Shown here: in pieces, positions 1 to 7,408 of the stretch
How the letters are laid out: each line of letters begins with the position of its first letter
Numbering within the stretch: position 1 is the first letter of the stretch
NCBI GenBank assembly: GCA_964493475.1
Contig: CAZBNS010000044.1
Span: 1-14,236 of the forward strand
From: CALXSC01 sp964493475
Lineage (GTDB): Bacteria > Pseudomonadota > Alphaproteobacteria > Rickettsiales > UBA1997
Reading direction: 5' to 3'
Length of the DNA: 14,236 nt
The notes under the pieces: model-generated
What the model was told of the DNA's origin: nothing
Seen by the model: the letters and a program-made list of their open reading frames with translations, nothing else
Database searches by the model: none
Translations under genes and position numbers: made by a program

Positions 1-175
1 GTTAATTATTTGGTTTTATTTGTCAAATGTTTATTTGGGAGTTTTTGGCAATTATGCACTTAAAATCTTTTCATTTGATTGTAAATAGCTCCCCTTTGTC
101 CTTCGGACATTTCCCCTCAAGGAGGGGAAAGATTTCGAGCGGTGGTGAAGAAAAAACAGCTCAACAACCAAGGAT

Positions 176-354
176 AATCTTTCCCATCCGCCTTCACCAC
201 CACCATAACCTTTTCCCTCCGCCTTCACCACCATCATAATCTTTCCCTCCGCCTTCACCACCACACTAATCTTTCCCTTCACCTTCACCACCATAACCTT
301 TCCCTCCGCCTTCACCACCATAACCTTTCCCTCTGCCTTCACCACTACCATACT
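176..354. repeat. Tandem array, six units of 27-33 bp
   Basis: Six imperfect direct repeats begin at 176, 207, 238, 268, 295 and 322, with lengths 31, 31, 30, 27, 27 and 33 bases. The shared core is AAYCTTTCCCTCCGCCTTCA followed by a variable number of CCA-type triplets, then AT or CT. Length variation lies almost wholly in the CCACCAY part. On the minus strand one frame stays open through the array and reads a repeated VVKAEGK peptide, while another reads a Gly-rich GEGGGKGYG peptide until a stop. I regard these as by-products of the repeat, because there is no ribosome binding site and no conserved context. Copy-number variation between strains would be expected. Confidence 0.85.
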
Positions 355-508
355 AATCTTTCCTCTCCTTGAGGGCGAAGTGCGAAGCCGAGCCGATGAC
401 TGCTTGCGGGCAATCGGCAGCCTGTCCTTTCGGCAAACTTCGGACTAACGCTCAATTTTCATTTCGCTGGTAATGTTATGCAAGCATACATTCCCTAGTC
501 CTTGTTTT

Positions 509-537
509 CATTCGGCGAAGCTCTGACGAAGTCAAAT
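509..537. repeat. 29-bp dispersed repeat core, copy 1
   Basis: This 29-base stretch starts CATTCGGCGAAGCTCT and ends ACGAAGTCAAAT. It recurs at 9803-9831 in the same orientation with a single substitution (G to A in the middle). It sits against the right terminal repeat of the 85-561 element, so it is part of that element family and not an independent site. Confidence 0.8.
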
Positions 538-561
538 GTCCGAAGGACAAAGGGGAGCTAT

Positions 562-700
562 AGAACGCTCACAGTAAGAAAAAATATTCAAAGAACAAAG
601 GATGGCTATTTATAATTATATAAAATTAAAATTCTATTAAAAGTTAGTAATAGCCTATACCAAATCTTACTAAGTAATGTCTTATTTTATAATTTATACA
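562..700. other. AT-rich spacer downstream of serS
   Basis: Between the repeat element and the serS stop codon there is only AT-rich DNA, with no ORF and no RNA gene that I can see. The one structure of note is the weak hairpin at 644-673, listed separately. Positions 1-84, left of the element, likewise show nothing recognisable. Confidence 0.6.
644..673 (-). terminator. Possible weak terminator of serS
   Basis: Arms TTAGTAA (644-650) and TTACTAA (667-673) form a 7-bp, A/T-rich stem with a 16-base loop. Read on the minus strand, which is the direction of serS, the stem is followed by CTTTTAATAGAATTTT. The stem is weak and similar structures arise by chance in such AT-rich DNA, so this is only a candidate. 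Confidence 0.25.
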
Positions 701-1966
701 TTAGTATTTTTTAATTATCTCTTGACCGCCCATATAAGAAACCAACGCTTCAGGAATTTTGATTGATCCGTCTTTTTGCTGATTATTCTCCATTATGGCA
801 ATTATAATTCTTCCTATAGCAACAGCAGTTCCATTTAATGTGTGTAAGAATATGGCTTTTCCGTCTTTATCTCTGTATTTGGCGTTCATTCTTCTTGCTT
901 GATAATCCCAGCAATTTGAGCATGACATTAATTCTCTGTATTTATTTTGACCTGGCATCCAGCCTTCGTGATCAAAAGTTTTTGAAGATGCGATTCCGGT
1001 ATCACCGCAAGCTAGCATTAATGTTTGGAATGGAATTTTTAATGTTTTTAACAATTCGCTTTCGATTTCTATCATTCTTTTGTGCTCTTCTTTTGATTTG
1101 TCGGCTGTTGTGATTGAAACCATCTCTACTTTTTTAAAGTGAAACTGTCTTAGCATGCCTCTGACATCTTTTCCTGCGCTGCCGGCTTCGCTTCTAAAAC
1201 ATGATGTGTAAGAACAAAATCTAATTGGCAATTCTGCTTCTGCAATTATTTTATTGGCAACCCAATTTGTCATCATAATTTCTGATGTTCCGGCTAAATA
1301 TAATCCATCGGTAGTTTTAAAAGTATTTTCAAATTTTGGCAATTGTCCTGTTCCAAACATTGCTATATCTTTTACTAATGGCGGCATTGATGTTTCAATA
1401 TATCCATATTTTTCAACAAAATCTAGTGCAAAATTTGAAATGGCTCTTTCTAATTTGGCTAAATCGCCTAATAAAATTGTGGAGCGGCTGCCAAATAAGT
1501 ATGATGCCTGTTCAAAATCCATCATGCCAAGTGCTTCGCCTAATTCATAATGCGGTTTTGGTTCAAAATCAAACTTGGTTTTTTCTCCCCAAGCTTCTAC
1601 AACTTTGTTATTCTCTTCTCCTCCGTCTGGAGTGTCTTCTTGCATTATATTTGGTAAGTTGATTAAAATTTGATATAATTCGTCAGCTTCTTTGTTGTCT
1701 TGTTTTTCTTTTATTTCATCCATTCTTTTGGCTATTTCATCAGCTTTCTGCATTAAATCACTAGCGTCTTTCTTTTGAGATTTTAAAATTCCGATCTCTT
1801 TAGATATTGAATTTCTTTGTGCCTGCAAATCTTGCAACTCTGTAATATCAGCTTTTCTCTTATTATTTAATTTAATAATTTCATCAGCTTTTACTAAACA
1901 ATTCCTTCTATTCATTGCTTTATTGAAAAGTTCTGGATTTTCAATTATCCATTTTAAATCTATCAT
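701..1966 (-). CDS. serS: Serine--tRNA ligase (SerRS)
   Basis: Class II aminoacyl-tRNA synthetase that charges tRNA-Ser (and tRNA-Sec where present) with serine in the cytoplasm. The 421-residue product has the usual full length. Residues 1-110 form the helical tRNA-binding arm, with heptad-like K/E/L-rich helices at about 26-105. Motif 1 surrounds YGYIETSMPPLVK (187-199). The serine/ATP pocket contains GTSEI (226-230). Motif 2 is CFRSEAGSAGKDVRG (256-270) followed by RQFHFKKVEM. The stretch CGDTG...KTFDHEGWMPGQ...SCSNCWDYQARR (320-359) is typical. Motif 3 is HTLNGTAVAIGR (375-386), and the C-terminus IPEALVSYMGG matches the family ending. The start is the ATG at 1966; no clear Shine-Dalgarno sequence precedes it. 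It is transcribed away from the tRNA-Leu/virB6 unit. Nothing suggests degradation. Confidence 0.97.
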   Translation of the reverse strand: MIDLKWIIENPELFNKAMNRRNCLVKADEIIKLNNKRKADITELQDLQAQRNSISKEIGILKSQKKDASDLMQKADEIAKRMDEIKEKQDNKEADELYQILINLPNIMQEDTPDGGEENNKVVEAWGEKTKFDFEPKPHYELGEALGMMDFEQASYLFGSRSTILLGDLAKLERAISNFALDFVEKYGYIETSMPPLVKDIAMFGTGQLPKFENTFKTTDGLYLAGTSEIMMTNWVANKIIAEAELPIRFCSYTSCFRSEAGSAGKDVRGMLRQFHFKKVEMVSITTADKSKEEHKRMIEIESELLKTLKIPFQTLMLACGDTGIASSKTFDHEGWMPGQNKYRELMSCSNCWDYQARRMNAKYRDKDGKAIFLHTLNGTAVAIGRIIIAIMENNQQKDGSIKIPEALVSYMGGQEIIKKY

Positions 1967-1999
1967 TTGGCTATTTTGTTAAATTAAACAAAGATCATT

Positions 2000-2025
2000 A
2001 TTATAAATATTTTTTTTATTGTAAA
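2000..2025 (-). promoter_or_regulatory. Putative serS promoter
   Basis: On the minus strand a perfect TATAAT (2000-2005) lies 33 bases before the serS ATG, giving an expected leader of roughly 25-30 bases. A TTTACA hexamer (2020-2025) lies upstream, but the 14-base spacer is shorter than the optimal 17, and the surroundings are extremely A/T-rich. The -10 is plausible; the -35 is uncertain. Confidence 0.35.
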
Positions 2026-2037
2026 GATTAATTTTTC

Positions 2038-2067
2038 TTGCAATTTAATTTAATTGTGTGTTATAAG
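2038..2067 (+). promoter_or_regulatory. Putative promoter of tRNA-Leu and virB6
   Basis: TTGCAA (2038-2043) and TATAAG (2062-2067) are separated by 18 bases. They match the sigma-70 -35 and -10 hexamers at 4/6 and 5/6 positions. The predicted start, about 2073-2075, is a few bases before the tRNA 5' end at 2081. This is where a tRNA promoter should lie. With only 20 bases between the tRNA and virB6, it probably drives virB6 as well. Confidence 0.5.
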
Positions 2068-2080
2068 TATTAATGTCGTT

Positions 2081-2167
2081 GCCCTCGTGATGGAATGGTA
2101 GACATAACAGACTTAAAATCTGTGGGACCTTTTGTCCTTACCGGTTCAAGTCCGGTCGAGGGTACCA
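2081..2167 (+). tRNA. tRNA-Leu (anticodon UAA), CCA encoded
   Basis: The 87-base sequence folds as a class II tRNA. The acceptor stem pairs GCCCTCG (2081-2087) with CGAGGGT (2157-2163), with a G-U first pair, then discriminator A and an encoded CCA (2165-2167). The anticodon stem is ACAGA/TCTGT (2107-2111, 2119-2123) around the loop CTTAAAA, giving anticodon TAA at 2114-2116. The long variable arm (GGGAC...GTCC) is diagnostic for Leu/Ser/Tyr. The T arm is ACCGG-TTCAAGT-CCGGT. It reads UUA (and UUG by wobble) leucine codons, which are abundant in an AT-rich genome. Its 3' end is 20 bases from the virB6 start. Confidence 0.97.
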
Positions 2168-2187
2168 ATTAATAAAGAGAAAATTAA

Positions 2188-5100
2188 ATGAATGCTTCAT
2201 TTTCTATTTTTAAATTAAGGTTTTACAATCTATTATTTTTGGTTCTGATAGTATTGTTTTATCCGAATTTAGCAAGAGGATCTGAATGTGTTTATGCGAG
2301 AGATACAGGAACTATTTTTAGAGTTGTCGTTCCAGCTAAACCTGATTTAACAATAGATAATAAATATAATCCTATGGCGTCTTCTCAAAGGGCAGCCTGG
2401 CTAGATACTAAACTTTATACTAGTGGAGATCCTTTTTATTTTGAAATAGAGGGTATGTGGTCTCCTTGGAGTGCTACATTTGACTTAATTGGCGGAGATA
2501 AAGATAATCGTGATTCATATGCTGGTTTACAGACAAAACCACCTAATGCACTTTTCTGCGGTATTACTACAAAAAATAAAGGTGTAGAAAAATTTAATGT
2601 TAATGGGGAATTTGACTATATTTCGTCAATAATGGATGTTAGCGGTACTAGCCATCCATATTCTGTTATGATGAGACCGCACTATATTCAAAATACTTGC
2701 TGGCTCACTGCTGGCGAAGGATTATATATAGGATTTTTTGGGAAAAATGGAGATTCTTTGCCAAGCCTGGCAACGCATTTGAAGACTGCGGATATATTGT
2801 GTGATGCAAAATATCTTTTAGATAAGAATAATGATGGTGTTCTTACTACAAATGAATGTATTCGTAGTAATAGATGCTATAAAGGTGATAGCTGCACTGA
2901 AAATGATTTTGCGGACAATACAAGCATGTTGTATTATACAATTGGCGCCGTAAGATGTGATAGTGAGTTTCATCAGAAAACTCCAGGTTTACCAATTGGC
3001 GCTATTGGCATAAATGATTGTTATCAAGATATAACACTTGCAACAGGTCCGTTTAGAGTAAACAAAACATTGTTTATATTTGACGCTGGTTTTCTATATA
3101 AAAATCCTCAAAAAGAAAAAGTGAGAAGAAATGAAAGAATTAAATTTGTTATTTATGACAGATATTATTCTGATAATGTTGGGCAATATGTAATTAATAT
3201 GTATGGCGGCATCACTGATAATTCGGATAAGGGACTTATTGAAAAAATTATTGGGGATCTGGAAAAATTATTTATGGGATCCAGAGATGAAAGTGGTATT
3301 TTAACTGGAGGATATCTAACAACGTTTTATAATTATTTAATAGTGGATAGCAATTTTAATTTCATAGTTAGAGTGTCCCTTATTCTATATATGACCTTTT
3401 TGGGATTTTCTTTTGCTTTGGGTAGCTTAGAATATAAAACTAAAGAGTTAATGAATATATTATTAAAATTAACATTTGCGATAGCATTTACAACAACTAC
3501 AAGCTGGGAAATATATGATAAATATATTATCAGATTTTTCTATGATGGTTTTTCAAGCATAGTATCAATGTTAGGAAATATTTCATTATTAATTTCTGAT
3601 GACACGGCTACAGTGAGCACGGGCGTTAGTATGGCTTCTAAATTTTCATTTATTGATAATATAATTATAAGTTTGTTTTCTAATAGCATTACAAGGAAAA
3701 TATTGGGATTATTTTTTGGAGTTTGGTATGGATTTATAGCAATACCTATAATATATATATTAATTATTTATTATATATTCCAATTAATCAACGCAATATT
3801 CCCATACGTTGTTATGTTTATACAAGTAATATTAGGACTATTTGTCGGGCCTATATTCATTGTATTTTCTCTATTTAAAACAACAGAGTTTATGTTTAAG
3901 GGATGGCTAAATTTCATCGGCGGAAGATTTGCTAATATGATGTTTTTATTTTTTGGCATATTTGTGTTTTGGATGATAATACAAACTCAATTTAACTCTT
4001 TACTCTTTTTTAATTCATGTAAAGTACCACTTTGGCAGGCTATGACTGGCGGTGATAGTGCTAATACGGCTATGAAGTTTTTTTCACTTGGAATCTCTGT
4101 TTGGAGAGCAAATTGGGATGGTTTGCCCGCAGGATATAGCACTCCATCTTTCTTTAGTTTCTGTTTATCATTATTATTCTTATATGTTTTAATTTATTTG
4201 TTTGGCATAGTAATGAAAAAAATACCAACTATTGTGGACGGTATCTTTGCAATTAATGATGAAAGAGCTGGTGGTGGTTTGGATAGAAGTGGAGAAAGTA
4301 GGTTGGGTGCCAAAATTGGAGGCTTCTTTGAAAATGTTAACAAATCACTTACAGTAGGTTCACTTGAAAAAGACGAAAAAACTGGAAATTATAAAGAAGT
4401 TAGACGTGGCGTATTTGATTATTTCGGAAATAGAACTAGAAAATATATGCCAACAGTATTAAAAAATACTGGTCGTGCAGTTCTAACTGTTTCTGGTGGT
4501 AAACTACTTTGGAATAAAACGGTCAAAAAAGGTTATAATGCAGCTAGATATGGCTTGGATAAATTCTTTATAAAAGATGATTTAAAAGAAAAAGGATTAA
4601 AAGGACAACCCGCAATAGATAACGCTGTTGAGAGATATAAAGAAAAATTGCGTGAGCGAGGTTTTTCTCAATATGACATAGAAGAGAGATCCATGAAATT
4701 TAGGGACGATATGACTCGCCATTTCTTTAGAGATGCAAGAGAGGCGGTTTCAACGGAATATAATAGGCTTTCTTCATTGTATGATGATGCAGCAAGAAGA
4801 ACTGGAATTACGCCTAGTGATAGCGAGAGAGCTCAAATAATAAAAGGACATTTAGATTCATTTGTTAAATCCGAGTTTAATAAAGGTTTTGACGGAAAAA
4901 CCGGATATTATTCAACTTCTATGCAATTAAAATTATCAAGTTCCGCAGGTGATTCTGCTTTATCTAAAGCACAAGCCGCAAGATTTAATAGAGAGTTTTC
5001 TTTGCTGGAAAAATCATCTAGATATGGAAGAAACTTTGCAAACTTTGAGGAATATTCAGAATTTTTAAAAACAAGAATTGAAGAGTTGAGAACGGCAAAT

Positions 5101-6564
5101 GATCCGGCTTGGAAGATGCTGGCTAACGAAAAATATTGGGCAACAGTAGAAGAAGCAGGTAGATTAAAAGTAGAACTTGAGGAAAAAGCAAGATTAGCTA
5201 AAGAATCTTCAGAAGAAGTTGCAAAATCTAAAGAAGTATTAGAAGAAAGGCGTGAAGCGGATAGAAAACAGCATGAATCTGAAAAAGCACAGCTTGAAAC
5301 GGATAAGGCACGACTTGAAGAAGAACGAGCTAAAATTGCTAAATCAGAAGAAGAGTTGGCAAAATTAAGAAATAAAGATGATACAACTGCGCAAGAAATA
5401 CAAGCGAAAGAAAATGAATTAGAGTCCATGAAAGAAAAAGCTAAAGTATTGCAAGGTAATATAGAATCGCAAGAAAGATTAGTAAGACTTGAAGAACAGC
5501 TCAAAGTAGACAAAGAAAATGCTATTCAATTAAAGAAGGAATTAGACGAGCTCGAAAGAAGTGAAGCTTCACAGGCAGATATAAAAGGCAAAGAAGACAA
5601 GCTAAAAGAGGCAGAGAAAAAAGCTAAGGAAGATGAAGAACGTTTAGCTCAAGATACACGGTTTGTTGAGCTTAGACAAGAATTTAAGCCGGAAGAGGAA
5701 AGGCAACCTAAACTTAAAAAGGAACTTAAAAAACAAGAAGAAGAGTTCGCTAGAATTATGCAAGAATTAAAAACACTCAAAAAAGAACCTACTCCTGATC
5801 GTTCTAAAATAGTCGCAAAAGAAAAAGAATTGAAACCTGTAGAGGCAAAAATTATTAAATTGAGAGAAGAATTAGCTAAATTAGCTCAACAATCCCAGGA
5901 GAAATTAACAGATGCTAGACAAAAACTTGAAGTAGAAGCAGAAAGGATTGATAGATTAAAATCAAAAATATCAGAAATGAAGAGTAGTCTTGATAGGGGC
6001 AGCTTAGATCCAAATTTAGAGAGAGATATAAGAAGAGAAGAATACAAATTAAGATTAATAGAAGATAGTTTTGTAGAATTAAAAGTTCAACTTCTTGAAC
6101 AAGCTCATGAAAATTTAATTAGGGAAGGCATGGGATTAGAGCGTCAACTTGGTGATGTTATTACTATTGCTGAAAGAACTGACAAAGATGTTGAGCAATA
6201 TAAGCAAACGAATAAAGATGAAAATTTTGCTTTACAAGGAATAAATACTGCAACATTTGGTGTCCAAGGTATTACGACAATAGGTTTAGGAGAAGACAAT
6301 AAAGATCCTCTTGGATTTGGAAAAGGTGCTGGAGCTGCCCTTATAAATGATAGTTTCAATCCTCAAGGAACAGAAATATCTAAAGCAGAAGAAGATAATT
6401 ATAGACAATTATACGAAGAAAATAGAATTAAAATGGAAAAACAAGAAGTTAAAATGTTAAAATATAAAATGACTTCAGCGACCGACACAGAAAGAAGTGC
6501 ATTAGAACAACAAGTTCAAGCAAAAGAAAGGGATATCAGATTAAGAGAAGATAGACTAAAATAA
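2188..6564 (+). CDS. virB6: Giant VirB6/TrbL-family T4SS inner-membrane protein with coiled-coil tail
   Basis: VirB6 proteins form part of the inner-membrane channel of type IV secretion systems. Residues 1-31 look like a signal peptide (hydrophobic 14-25, possible cleavage after ARG). Residues 32-385 form a Cys-containing exported domain with an EF-hand-like loop DKNNDGVLTTNE (212-223) near C205, C224, C230 and C236. Residues ~390-676 hold hydrophobic segments at about 391-415, 422-440, 510-533, 537-563, 581-601 and 655-676, with the conserved-looking GP (554-555) and W573. The remaining ~780 residues are charged. Residues 986-1342 are almost continuous E/K/L-rich coiled coil, then a Gly-containing linker (~1345-1395), then a final charged helix. 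A classical VirB6 is about 300 residues; large extensions are known from Rickettsiales paralogues. A weak AGAGA precedes the ATG by 8-9 bases. No other virB genes lie beside it, so it is an isolated component here. Confidence 0.9.
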   Translation: MNASFSIFKLRFYNLLFLVLIVLFYPNLARGSECVYARDTGTIFRVVVPAKPDLTIDNKYNPMASSQRAAWLDTKLYTSGDPFYFEIEGMWSPWSATFDLIGGDKDNRDSYAGLQTKPPNALFCGITTKNKGVEKFNVNGEFDYISSIMDVSGTSHPYSVMMRPHYIQNTCWLTAGEGLYIGFFGKNGDSLPSLATHLKTADILCDAKYLLDKNNDGVLTTNECIRSNRCYKGDSCTENDFADNTSMLYYTIGAVRCDSEFHQKTPGLPIGAIGINDCYQDITLATGPFRVNKTLFIFDAGFLYKNPQKEKVRRNERIKFVIYDRYYSDNVGQYVINMYGGITDNSDKGLIEKIIGDLEKLFMGSRDESGILTGGYLTTFYNYLIVDSNFNFIVRVSLILYMTFLGFSFALGSLEYKTKELMNILLKLTFAIAFTTTTSWEIYDKYIIRFFYDGFSSIVSMLGNISLLISDDTATVSTGVSMASKFSFIDNIIISLFSNSITRKILGLFFGVWYGFIAIPIIYILIIYYIFQLINAIFPYVVMFIQVILGLFVGPIFIVFSLFKTTEFMFKGWLNFIGGRFANMMFLFFGIFVFWMIIQTQFNSLLFFNSCKVPLWQAMTGGDSANTAMKFFSLGISVWRANWDGLPAGYSTPSFFSFCLSLLFLYVLIYLFGIVMKKIPTIVDGIFAINDERAGGGLDRSGESRLGAKIGGFFENVNKSLTVGSLEKDEKTGNYKEVRRGVFDYFGNRTRKYMPTVLKNTGRAVLTVSGGKLLWNKTVKKGYNAARYGLDKFFIKDDLKEKGLKGQPAIDNAVERYKEKLRERGFSQYDIEERSMKFRDDMTRHFFRDAREAVSTEYNRLSSLYDDAARRTGITPSDSERAQIIKGHLDSFVKSEFNKGFDGKTGYYSTSMQLKLSSSAGDSALSKAQAARFNREFSLLEKSSRYGRNFANFEEYSEFLKTRIEELRTANDPAWKMLANEKYWATVEEAGRLKVELEEKARLAKESSEEVAKSKEVLEERREADRKQHESEKAQLETDKARLEEERAKIAKSEEELAKLRNKDDTTAQEIQAKENELESMKEKAKVLQGNIESQERLVRLEEQLKVDKENAIQLKKELDELERSEASQADIKGKEDKLKEAEKKAKEDEERLAQDTRFVELRQEFKPEEERQPKLKKELKKQEEEFARIMQELKTLKKEPTPDRSKIVAKEKELKPVEAKIIKLREELAKLAQQSQEKLTDARQKLEVEAERIDRLKSKISEMKSSLDRGSLDPNLERDIRREEYKLRLIEDSFVELKVQLLEQAHENLIREGMGLERQLGDVITIAERTDKDVEQYKQTNKDENFALQGINTATFGVQGITTIGLGEDNKDPLGFGKGAGAALINDSFNPQGTEISKAEEDNYRQLYEENRIKMEKQEVKMLKYKMTSATDTERSALEQQVQAKERDIRLREDRLK

Positions 6565-6570
6565 TATTTT

Positions 6571-7179
6571 ATGAAAAAACTTTATATATTTCGACATGGC
6601 GAGACAAATTGGAATAAAAATAAAGAAACAAAATTGTCAAAAGAAAGTCATGATGTTGAATTAAATGAAATAGGAATTCAACAGGCGGAGAATTTAGCAA
6701 AATATTTGCAAAATAAAGGAATAGAAGAAATATATTGCAGTAATTTAAAGAGGGCGAGACATACAGCAGAAATATTGGCTAGCTTAATAAAAGTGAATAT
6801 TAAAATTATTAATGGACTGGAAGAATTCTCTATTTATGATGATACAGTATATGGCTTAACTAGAAGTGAAATTCAAGAACTAGTTGGTTATGAAAAACAC
6901 AAAATTTTTAGAGAAAATAGGGACGAATTATTGGATTGGCGACCATTAAAGTGTCAAACAAAACGAGAGGCAAGGGAAAGAATTCTATCAACTATTTTAT
7001 CTATTTGCAAAAAAGATAATCACAAAATTATTGGAATATCAAGCCATGGCATGATATTAAGAGAGCTGCTAAGAGTTTTGGATTATGAAGATGACAGCAA
7101 GTTAGTTAATTGTGAAATCGTTGAAGCGGAGTTTGATGAGGAAAATATTAAAATTATTCAAAGGACTAAAGCCCATTAG
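6571..7179 (+). CDS. Histidine phosphatase (phosphoglycerate mutase-like) family protein
   Basis: The 202-residue protein belongs to the branch-1 histidine phosphatase superfamily, which removes or transfers phosphate through a phosphohistidine intermediate. The RHGET signature starts at R8, with nucleophile H9. The second family block SNLKRARHTAEI spans 57-68, with phosphate-binding R61 likely. An acidic pair E84/E85 fits the proton donor. The second catalytic histidine is H159 in SSHGMILREL. The length fits small phosphatases such as GpmB, PhoE or CobC, not the ~250-residue dPGM-type mutase. The substrate cannot be told from sequence. The start lies 6 bases after the virB6 stop without a good ribosome site, so transcription, and perhaps translation, is coupled to virB6. 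The gene faces the convergent helicase gene. Confidence 0.88.
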   Translation: MKKLYIFRHGETNWNKNKETKLSKESHDVELNEIGIQQAENLAKYLQNKGIEEIYCSNLKRARHTAEILASLIKVNIKIINGLEEFSIYDDTVYGLTRSEIQELVGYEKHKIFRENRDELLDWRPLKCQTKREARERILSTILSICKKDNHKIIGISSHGMILRELLRVLDYEDDSKLVNCEIVEAEFDEENIKIIQRTKAH

Positions 7180-7408
7180 GCTATTTTAATTATATAATTT
7201 TTCTTATAAGCAATGAATGTTTGAAAATAAGTGTTATTTAAGATTTTTAATAGTTGTAAGTAGTTTAATTTTTAATTTGCTCTAACTAACAAAATTGGAT
7301 TACAGAAAAATAGCAAAAGGGAATTATTTCAATATTTTGTATCTGTTTTTTAGCTTTTCTCTGAGGGATAAATATCAAGAAATTAAATTACTCATACGCA
7401 ATCAAAGA

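Larger units (their letters stand above)
85..561. repeat. MITE-like composite element with 26-bp terminal inverted repeats
   Basis: Positions 85-110 and 536-561 are exact reverse complements over 26 bases. Each arm contains the small hairpin GTCC-TTC-GGAC. A second inverted repeat lies inside: 114-134 pairs with 355-375 with one mismatch in 21. The left inner arm is itself a hairpin (CCCCTC/GAGGGG around AAG). Between the inner arms sits a tandem array (176-354). Between the right inner and outer arms (376-535) are further short palindromes, for example GCCGAT/ATCGGC near 395-420. The element is much richer in G+C than its surroundings. There is no transposase-like ORF and no clear target-site duplication. 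It resembles a non-autonomous miniature inverted-repeat element or a palindromic intergenic repeat of the kind common in rickettsial genomes. A related fragment lies at 9790-9850. Confidence 0.8.

Noticed and set aside
27..239. Plus-strand 70-residue ORF
   Set aside because: Crosses the left inverted repeat and the tandem array, with low-complexity His/Pro/Ser content and no start signal.
52..351. Minus-strand 99-residue ORF with repeated VVKAEGK peptide
   Set aside because: It lies inside the palindromic/tandem repeat element, starts within a repeat unit, has no ribosome binding site and continues through the inner and outer inverted-repeat arms. Best explained as a by-product of the repeats.
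85..561. CRISPR array reading of the tandem units
   Set aside because: Units are adjacent, without unique spacers, and vary in length; no cas genes are present. It is a minisatellite within an inverted-repeat element.
2081..2167. tRNA-Leu as an attachment site for an integrated island
   Set aside because: No second copy of the tRNA 3' end and no integrase gene is found in the window, so there is no support for integration.
4908..5513. Minus-strand 201-residue Ser/Leu-rich ORF inside virB6
   Set aside because: It is the antisense shadow of the E/K/A-rich coiled-coil codons; the composition is fully explained by the sense gene.
7170..7182. AGCC/GGCT hairpin at the end of the histidine phosphatase gene as a terminator
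   Set aside because: The stem is only 4 bp, overlaps the stop codon and is followed by a broken A/T run, not a clear T-tract.
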